Of a stretch of 64,000 nt of DNA, positions 58,276-64,000 are shown one piece after another. The notes beneath the pieces were generated by a model. The model had not been told where the DNA came from and searched no databases. It saw only the letters and a list, made by a program, of their open reading frames with translations. The DNA is from Marinobacter guineae. GTDB taxonomy: Bacteria > Pseudomonadota > Gammaproteobacteria > Pseudomonadales > Oleiphilaceae. The stretch is from assembly GCF_002744735.1 (NCBI RefSeq), contig NZ_KZ319340.1:591030-655029 (forward strand), read 5' to 3'. The translations under genes were made by a program, and so were the position numbers. Positions within the stretch are counted from its first letter, which is position 1. Every line of letters begins with the position of its first letter.

Positions 58276-60375
58276 TTACTCCGGGATCCGGAGCTGGTCG
58301 TTGGTAAAGACAATCCGATCCGCGGCATCGGGAGCAGGGTTGATTGCCGGCAGGTTAGCCTCTGCCAAGGGCGGCGCACTTTCGCCCCGGGGCACGGCAC
58401 GCACCACCTGGCTGGGTGGCAACGCCTGCTTCTCTGTCAGATTGGCCCAGACCAGATCGAGCGCCTGGAAGTAGTAGTGGTGCAGTGGCACGTAACGACC
58501 AGCAATACCAGGAAGTCCATTGAGCACATCCAGGTGGTGGGCGTTGAGGATCTCGTAGTACCGAAGGTTGCTTTTCTTTCCCTCCACTCGCTGGTTCAGG
58601 CCGAAATAGGGCCGGGAGGTGTGGTTGATGGGTAGGATCGCGTCGGCACGGCCAGTGACAAATACCGCAGGCTTACCCTGCAGATCGCCGTTGGCGCGCA
58701 CTTCGTCAATACCCGTTGCAATGGCCGATGCCAGCTCGGCGTCGGCCCCTTCAAGGGCTTCACCGGTGACCACATCACTGCCCTGGGCGAGGCTACGGAG
58801 GCACAGCAGGGCGTCCAGGCCGTAATCCATCTGATTGGTGCTCGGTGACGCGCTTAAGGGCAAGCTGGTGGGCTGGCCATCGGCACCGTCGTATACAATG
58901 TTCACCTTGGCCGATGGTGGAATACCGTTGCTGGCCGAAAACAGCGCTGCCTCGTCTGCGGGAGCCAATTGGCTAACGGCTCCACTGGAATCGGTCGCGG
59001 CGAAGCTGAGGCCACAGACTCGCTTTTCAACACCGGCCCGGCCATAAGCGTTGGCATATGTGTAGGAAATACTCTGTGCCACATTCAACCAGAAGTGCGC
59101 CGGCGCCAGCAGGTTTTGCTCCGGCTGAATACCAAACTCCTCGTTCAATATGCGCAGTGCATCGGTTGCAAGATCGGCTACCTCAGCGCCCGTTACCAGC
59201 CCCTTATTGGCAAGGGAGTTACAGATGTTCTGACCAATGTCCTGGGCGACCAAATTGAAAGGCGCTAGGCCCGCAATCGCCGGCGCCTGGTTGGCACAGC
59301 CCTGATAGACAGCCAGTGCCGTTGTGTAATCCAGCAGGCTCCGGCTGTGCTCGGTAATGACCGAGCCATCGCCCTGGCGGATGGTGAAGCTGCGGTCCAC
59401 TTCCGGATTCACGTTCGGCTCCGATACCGCAACACCGTCAATCAGCCCCTCGGTATCCAGTTCGGCAGCCCGCACAGACGAGCCTCCACCGTTGGACACG
59501 CTGGAAGCAATCACGACCGTATTCTTGGGATTAATGGTCCTCAGAATCTCGCCATTGCCCAGCTCCCGGCCAAATTTTTCGTTCAGCACATAAAAGCCGA
59601 ACTCAATGGACTGCAACACATGCAGCCCCCAGTCTGCTTCCGGATTGGCTTTGGAGTGTGCGTGCTTCCAGGCAAACCGGTCCGGCCAGGCGCTGTCGAA
59701 GGTCGCTCGCTGCTCATCGGTCAGGTCGGCCCGGAACTGCACTGGTTCCTCGGATGAGGTCAGCGTGCCATCAATGCGCTGGGCGGTATTGGTGGCCAGA
59801 TTGTGTGAACCGGTGCCGGTGCCCTTGTCCGTGTACACCACGGCGCACCCTTTCTTGAGGCCCCATTCCCCGGCTGTGCCAATGGCGCCGTAGATGCCAC
59901 GGGAGCCGGAGGATGGCGCCGTAACCATGCAGGGTTGCTCCGGATCAAAGCTCTCGGGCACCTGGGCCATGACCGTCACCGGGACGTCGGTTCCCGGTAC
60001 CGCCATATAGGCGATGTACTCGTCACCGGGAATCCAACCTTCGCCACCGTTGCCCACCTGGGGACCAAAGAAGGCGCCATAGCCGCCGCCCGGTGCGGTA
60101 TCGACGAGAGCGCGGTAGTTGTTGTAAATGGCGAGGCGCCGGAGTTCGGCAGGCGCCGGATTGAGAGCGTCTGTGAAAGCAGGCGCGGTAGTGCTCGCCA
60201 GACCGCTGGCGCCCAGACCGGCGGTCAGCAGGTCATTGGTAATGCCGTCGTAGCTGGACTGGTTTATATCGCCCTGGATGAAGTCAGGGATTTCATTGAA
60301 CGGTGTTTTATCCTTGCAGGCAGTAAGGGTCATCCCCGTAGCGCCGATCAGGGCGCAGAGCATTATTCGTTTCAT
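58276..60375 (-). CDS. D-3-hydroxybutyrate oligomer hydrolase, predicted lipoprotein
   Basis: 699 residues from the ATG at 60375 (AAGGAA upstream). Signal peptide ending in TLTAC, giving a lipid-modified Cys20. The [10 protein letters not shown] stretch carries the nucleophilic Ser of the 3HB-oligomer hydrolase family (PF10605); a later Asp (GRADAILP) and His (NAHHLDVL) fit its triad. It splits oligomers of 3-hydroxybutyrate produced by PHB depolymerases. Being a lipoprotein, it would act at the outer membrane and feed the TRAP importer. Length matches the family (about 700). Confidence 0.9.
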   Translation of the reverse strand: MKRIMLCALIGATGMTLTACKDKTPFNEIPDFIQGDINQSSYDGITNDLLTAGLGASGLASTTAPAFTDALNPAPAELRRLAIYNNYRALVDTAPGGGYGAFFGPQVGNGGEGWIPGDEYIAYMAVPGTDVPVTVMAQVPESFDPEQPCMVTAPSSGSRGIYGAIGTAGEWGLKKGCAVVYTDKGTGTGSHNLATNTAQRIDGTLTSSEEPVQFRADLTDEQRATFDSAWPDRFAWKHAHSKANPEADWGLHVLQSIEFGFYVLNEKFGRELGNGEILRTINPKNTVVIASSVSNGGGSSVRAAELDTEGLIDGVAVSEPNVNPEVDRSFTIRQGDGSVITEHSRSLLDYTTALAVYQGCANQAPAIAGLAPFNLVAQDIGQNICNSLANKGLVTGAEVADLATDALRILNEEFGIQPEQNLLAPAHFWLNVAQSISYTYANAYGRAGVEKRVCGLSFAATDSSGAVSQLAPADEAALFSASNGIPPSAKVNIVYDGADGQPTSLPLSASPSTNQMDYGLDALLCLRSLAQGSDVVTGEALEGADAELASAIATGIDEVRANGDLQGKPAVFVTGRADAILPINHTSRPYFGLNQRVEGKKSNLRYYEILNAHHLDVLNGLPGIAGRYVPLHHYYFQALDLVWANLTEKQALPPSQVVRAVPRGESAPPLAEANLPAINPAPDAADRIVFTNDQLRIPE

Positions 60376-60440
60376 GATCGTTCCTTGTTTGTTGTTGTAA
60401 ACGAATAGACCAGGCCTCAAGCCGGGCCCATGGAACGCCA

Positions 60441-60456
60441 TGCGGATCCTGTGCCA
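60441..60456 (-). promoter_or_regulatory. Sigma-54 promoter for the oligomer hydrolase gene
   Basis: The minus strand reads TGGCACAGGATCCGCA: TGGCAC is perfect and GG and GC are at GG-N10-GC spacing. The start codon lies about 65 nt downstream of the element, a normal leader length. No other gene lies between. Confidence 0.8.
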
Positions 60457-60588
60457 ATCACCCAAAACATTGATTTAAAATTGATAAATTTAATTTTCGG
60501 GAAAACCGGGGCAAAAAAATCCAGGTATCCGGACAGTTTGGTGGAAGAATTTACCGAGACATGGCCTGGAACGGGCGATTGACGGCAC

Positions 60589-60606
60589 TGTCCGCAAATT
60601 CGGACA
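60589..60606. promoter_or_regulatory. Enhancer-site candidate TGTCCG-N6-CGGACA
   Basis: A perfect 18-bp inverted repeat (centre CAAATT), about 140 bp upstream of the -24 element of the hydrolase promoter. Half sites CGGACA recur at 60530-60535 and 60620-60625. The same form, less perfect, lies upstream of the dctP promoter. Confidence 0.65.
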
Positions 60607-60642
60607 CCGTATGGATAATCGGACAATCCGGCAAGCGATCAT

Positions 60643-61692
60643 CTATTCATTAGCGGGTAACCGTCCCACACCTCCGAATTTCCGACGGTACTGCGCTGGA
60701 GTCAGGCCAACACGTTGCTGGAACTTGCGACTGAAAAAGGCGGCGTCCTGGTACCCCACCATTTCCGCCACCGCCTCCACAGAAACCTTGCTGGTCTCCA
60801 GAATCTGCTTGGCCTCTTCAAGCCTCAGGGTCAATACATAGTCAATGGGAGTCATACCGGTTGCCTGCCGGAACCGGCGGTGGAACGAACGTTCGCTCAG
60901 ACCGCTAAGCGATATCATACCGGCCACCGGAGAGGGCTGGTCATAGTGATGGGCTACCCATTGCTGGCAACGGCCAATGACCGCATCATCAGACTGGCGC
61001 TGATGACTTACCGAAGCAAACGGTTGCTGTCCGGTCTCGTGCCATTCAATCAGATGGACCTTGGCAACCCGAACCGCTTCAGCCTGGCTGCAGAAACGGG
61101 CAATCAGATACAGACCAAGATCCATCCAGGAGGTACCACCGCCCGACATGATCAGGCGCTGGCCGGTACCGGAAGCCACCAGGGCCCGCTCCGGATGCAT
61201 CCGGACGCCGGGATAACGTCTGGCCATGAAATCACAGAACCCCCAGTGGGTGGTGGCATCCTCACCGGCCAGCAAACCGGCCTCACCGAGCAGAACTGCG
61301 CCGGTACAGGCGGTGGCGATCAGACCGTCCTTGCGCCAGTAGTCTTTCAGCCAACGGGTTTCCCGGGCAAACAGGTCACCGGGGCCGGAGGCAGGGTCGA
61401 ACACCACTTCGAGAATGCAGAGTGCATCCGGGCAATACCGGTCGTCCAGGGTTTTCGCCGGCTTGACCCAGCCGCCGTTCGACAGCTCCATAGGCTCGCC
61501 ATCCATTGAAACGATGGACGCATTGATCAGTCCCTCGCCCGGAGTGCCCTGCATCAGAAAGTCCCAGTCACGCCCGGCTGAGGCAAGAACCTCCTGCATA
61601 CCATAGATTGGCGACGCTGTTGCCTGGGGTACGGCGAGAATGCCCACCTCAATCGGCCGGCGAAGCGTCTCCGGACTGTTCTCTGCCACCAT
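60643..61692 (-). CDS. GlxA-family regulator (DJ-1/PfpI-like domain plus AraC HTH)
   Basis: 349 residues from the ATG at 61692 (GGGAGG 5 nt upstream); the frame is open far upstream but has no good start. The N-terminal 200 residues are a DJ-1/PfpI-like ligand domain (ATACTGAVLLGEAGLLAGEDATTHW contains the nucleophile-site Cys), followed by the double AraC HTH (GLSERSFHRRFRQATGMTPIDYV and VEAVAEMVGYQDAAFFSRKFQQRVGLTPAQYR in part). It is divergent from a methyltransferase gene over 158 bp, which may be its target. Confidence 0.9.
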   Translation of the reverse strand: MVAENSPETLRRPIEVGILAVPQATASPIYGMQEVLASAGRDWDFLMQGTPGEGLINASIVSMDGEPMELSNGGWVKPAKTLDDRYCPDALCILEVVFDPASGPGDLFARETRWLKDYWRKDGLIATACTGAVLLGEAGLLAGEDATTHWGFCDFMARRYPGVRMHPERALVASGTGQRLIMSGGGTSWMDLGLYLIARFCSQAEAVRVAKVHLIEWHETGQQPFASVSHQRQSDDAVIGRCQQWVAHHYDQPSPVAGMISLSGLSERSFHRRFRQATGMTPIDYVLTLRLEEAKQILETSKVSVEAVAEMVGYQDAAFFSRKFQQRVGLTPAQYRRKFGGVGRLPANE

Positions 61693-61850
61693 GGTGCCCT
61701 CCCTTTCAAACCTGATCATAGGACCTTCAATTCGCCCTGACCACCTGGCGGATTCGACCAGTAATTGACGGATTTCGCTGAAGGGCACAAACGGCAGCGG
61801 GTGCAGCATGGACGTGCACCAACCACAAACCGAAACAGGGAGACCCCCCC

Positions 61851-62948
61851 ATGAACGCACCACTTTCTGCATCCGCAACCCCTCGGACACCCGAACTGTT
61901 CGGAGAGCAATTCGCCAACATGGTGAATCACGCCGCCATCGTGGCCATGGCCTCACTGGGCCATAGGCTAGGCCTGTTTGACACTCTGGCCAGCCTGCCG
62001 CCGGCGACCAGCGAGCAGATTGCCAGAGCTGGCGGCCTGAACGAGCGGTACGTCAGGGAATGGCTGTCGGTGATGGTGACCGGCGGCATTGTCGATTATC
62101 ATCCCGTCGACAAGACCTTTTCGCTGGATCCGGCCCACGCCGCCTGCCTGACACGCAGCGCTAGCCCGAACAACCTGGCGGTAACCGCCCGATTTATTCC
62201 GCTGATCAGCAGCATGGAGTCAGACCTGCTGGCGTGTTTCCGGACCGGTGAAGGCTTATCCTACAGCGCCTACCCCTGCTTTCACGAAGTGATGGCGGAA
62301 GACAGCCATCAGACCGTGGTCAGCGCTCTGTTCGACCATATCCTGCCGCTGGTCCCGGAGTTGCGTGAACGCCTCAACCAGGGCATTTCAGTGCTGGACG
62401 CCGGCTGCGGACGTGGTCTGGCCCTGCTCGCCCTGGCCCAGGCTTTCCCGAAAAGCCGGTTCACCGGTTTTGATCTGTGCGAGGAAGCGTTTGCACCTAC
62501 CCGGGAGAGAGCCCGCTCACTCGGGCTGTCCAACCTGACGTTCGAACCCAGGGATCTCCGGGATTTCCGGCAACCGGCGGCCTATGATCTGATCACCAGC
62601 TTTGATGCGGTTCATGACCAGGCAGACCCGGCCGCCTTGCTGAAAGGCATTTGCGGAGCCCTCCGGCCTGGAGGGATTTACCTGATGCAGGATATTGCCG
62701 GCTCAAGCTTCCTGGAAAACAACCTTGAACATCCCCTCGGGCCACTGCTTTACACCATATCCTGTGCCCACTGCACACCGGTTTCCCTCGCTCAGGGCGG
62801 ACCTGGCCTTGGCACGCTCTGGGGTGAAGAAAAGGCCGAACAGATGCTCCGCCAGGCAGGCTTCCGCGATATTACGTCCCAGCGTCTGGAGCACGACCCG
62901 TTCAACGTTTACTTCATTGCCCGCAACGGGGAGGGACGCAGCTCATGA
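61851..62948 (+). CDS. SAM-dependent methyltransferase with N-terminal winged helix
   Basis: 365 residues. The N-terminal 100 residues are a winged-helix region (ATSEQIARAGGLNERYVREWLSVMVTGGIVDY) as in Rv2258c-like proteins, then a class I methyltransferase with motif I VLDAGCGRG (near 182) and FTGFDLCEEA. A late Cys-rich stretch (YTISCAHCTPVSL) is unusual. Substrate unknown. Divergent from the GlxA-type regulator. Confidence 0.88.
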   Translation: MNAPLSASATPRTPELFGEQFANMVNHAAIVAMASLGHRLGLFDTLASLPPATSEQIARAGGLNERYVREWLSVMVTGGIVDYHPVDKTFSLDPAHAACLTRSASPNNLAVTARFIPLISSMESDLLACFRTGEGLSYSAYPCFHEVMAEDSHQTVVSALFDHILPLVPELRERLNQGISVLDAGCGRGLALLALAQAFPKSRFTGFDLCEEAFAPTRERARSLGLSNLTFEPRDLRDFRQPAAYDLITSFDAVHDQADPAALLKGICGALRPGGIYLMQDIAGSSFLENNLEHPLGPLLYTISCAHCTPVSLAQGGPGLGTLWGEEKAEQMLRQAGFRDITSQRLEHDPFNVYFIARNGEGRSS

Positions 62949-63151
62949 CTAAATACCTTTTAGGGCTCTATGCGCTCATGGCACGCCCGGCCATCGGACT
63001 GGCCTACCGGGATTACCGTCAACAGGTACCTGCGTTTGTTCCTTCGCTCCGCCTTACCCTATACGGACAAACGGTAGCAGGCTCAGCCCCGCTATCACCA
63101 GAATCGCCAGACAGGCGGCCAGGGTCCGGACCGGATGGCGCCGGAGCATAA
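62945..63151 (+). CDS. Small ORF coupled to the methyltransferase stop, possibly a gene remnant
   Basis: 68 codons starting inside the methyltransferase stop (ATGA overlap) with GGGAGG about 10 nt upstream, so translation is plausible. The first 45 residues look protein-like (a hydrophobic, Tyr-rich start MTKYLLGLYALMARPAIGLAYR) but the end is Pro/Gly/Ser-rich and runs antisense through the 3' end of the next gene. It may be a truncated gene or a chance frame. Confidence 0.3.
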   Translation: MTKYLLGLYALMARPAIGLAYRDYRQQVPAFVPSLRLTLYGQTVAGSAPLSPESPDRRPGSGPDGAGA

Positions 63152-63416
63152 ACCAGACACCGCCTGACTCGCCGCGGGCCAGGTTTTCCTCGTATACCCG
63201 CCGCTGGGTTTCCTGACGCTGCCGATGATAGGCCTCAAGCAGCGCCCGGGCCCGGGCGGCCTCATCGTCATCGTGCACCCAGAACCCCCCCATACTGATA
63301 CCCCAGCGGCTTGGCGATGTCTCGTAATAAACCACGTCATGGGCTTCGAACAGGGCCCGGATTTCATCGGCTTCGTCATCGGGCACATGGCGCAGGTTCA
63401 TCAGATGGTGGGGCAT
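63054..63416 (-). CDS. DUF6164-like small membrane protein
   Basis: 120 residues: an N-terminal soluble part (MNLRHVPDDEADEIRALFEAHDVVYYETSPSRWGI in part) with a ferredoxin-like or dsRBD-like appearance, charged linker, and one C-terminal membrane helix (about 96-116). Resembles DUF6164 proteins of Pseudomonas and relatives; function unknown. Confidence 0.75.
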   Translation of the reverse strand: MPHHLMNLRHVPDDEADEIRALFEAHDVVYYETSPSRWGISMGGFWVHDDDEAARARALLEAYHRQRQETQRRVYEENLARGESGGVWFMLRRHPVRTLAACLAILVIAGLSLLPFVRIG

Positions 63417-63504
63417 GCAGGCTCGTTGTCTGGTATCGGGTGCGGGAATCCCTATATCCTAACACCAAAGCACCATTGGCCGAATCCACCACCCGGGACA
63501 CTGA

Positions 63505-64000
63505 ATGACCGATAGCCCCCTCCGCCTGCTGCTGGGTTTTGATGCCCAGGCGCAACGGGACAAATCACAACCGCCGGCTTTCCTCCATCGCCGCGACCGC
63601 AAATTCGCTCTGGTTTGCGAAGAGCAGGGCGTTGCCCCGGATGCGACCCGCTGGCTGGCACACCTCAACCGTCTGAGCGGGCCCGACGCAACACCGCCAA
63701 CGACGGACCAGACCCTGACTTTCTGGCGCCGGGTCAATACCGGCTTTGCGGCGGTCGGGATCGTTGCCGGCGTACTTACCATGGTCGGGCTGCTGTTTTA
63801 CGACGGTGGCCAGCGTATCAATATCACCGTTTTTCTGGCCTTCGGGTTGCTCCAGTTGCTGCTGGCCCTGTTCACCAGCATGCAGTCAATTGTCGGCTGG
63901 CAGCCCTGGCGCTGGCTTATAAGGCGGTTCCAATCCGGCGAGGCGAGTAAAGGAACGATTAACAGGCTGCACCCTTTGTTGATGGCCAGGGCAGCCCATC
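63505..64000 (+). CDS. DUF2868-type membrane protein, 5' part (runs off window)
   Basis: Open from the ATG at 63505 to the right edge (165 codons seen, no stop). Begins MTDSPLRLLLGFDAQAQRDK; two membrane segments at about residues 87-108 and 115-135 (FAAVGIVAGVLTMVGLLFY and FLAFGLLQLLLALF). This fits DUF2868 proteins, which often precede a DUF3482 GTPase gene; that neighbour would be outside the window. Function unknown. Confidence 0.75.
   Translation, partial: MTDSPLRLLLGFDAQAQRDKSQPPAFLHRRDRKFALVCEEQGVAPDATRWLAHLNRLSGPDATPPTTDQTLTFWRRVNTGFAAVGIVAGVLTMVGLLFYDGGQRINITVFLAFGLLQLLLALFTSMQSIVGWQPWRWLIRRFQSGEASKGTINRLHPLLMARAAH

Overview
The window looks like chromosomal DNA of a marine, respiratory gammaproteobacterium close to Marinobacter. 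The evidence is a fused nuoCD in a complete 13-gene nuo operon, a monomeric NADP-isocitrate dehydrogenase, the end of a NosR/NirI-type gene, a TRAP-linked 3-hydroxybutyrate cluster, an OprI-like lipoprotein and moderately high G+C. The genus is inferred from gene content, not from a search.

Layout. 1-3.4 kb: NosR/NirI-family 3' end, an AhpD-like protein divergent from a TetR regulator with three matching operator candidates, and an NDH-2 dehydrogenase. 3.4-18.3 kb (minus strand): nuoA-B-CD-E-F-G-H-I-J-K-L-M-N, its last gene overlapping the stop of ndh. 18.4-25.7 kb: tRNA-Gly(CCC), NhaP2-type antiporter, two L,D-transpeptidases, an alanine-zipper lipoprotein ending in Lys, and a slipin/NfeD/SDR group. 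26-29 kb: marR-DHA2 exporter pair and a YcaD-type MFS transporter. 29.5-32.2 kb: a BrxR/CapW-like WYL regulator placed 9 nt upstream of a secreted nuclease. 32.3-37.5 kb: AraC regulator, queE/queC, a DEDDh exonuclease, a leader region resembling an attenuator in front of a 90-aa gene, and a single-domain response regulator with a membrane protein. 37.5-47.6 kb: a large hybrid kinase, a lipoprotein of unknown function, small unknown genes, a serine hydrolase, a diguanylate cyclase, YbaK and a second antiporter. 47.7-50.4 kb: icd and an intergenic region carrying a nested inverted repeat. 50.4-60.4 kb: a 3-hydroxybutyrate module (TRAP dctPQM, bdhA, aacS, a sigma-54 activator and a 3HB-oligomer hydrolase lipoprotein). 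60.6-64 kb: GlxA-type regulator divergent from a methyltransferase, a DUF6164-like gene and the start of a DUF2868 gene.

The best-supported system reading is the 3-hydroxybutyrate module. Both structural transcription units carry GG-N10-GC sigma-54 promoters, with an inverted repeat of the form TGTCCG-N6-CGGACA at enhancer distance, and the module encodes its own sigma-54 activator. The chain would be outer-membrane hydrolysis of 3HB oligomers, TRAP import, oxidation to acetoacetate, and activation to acetoacetyl-CoA. Two less familiar items deserve attention: the WYL-regulator/nuclease pair, and the leader at 36.0-36.2 kb with a small ORF and mutually exclusive hairpins.
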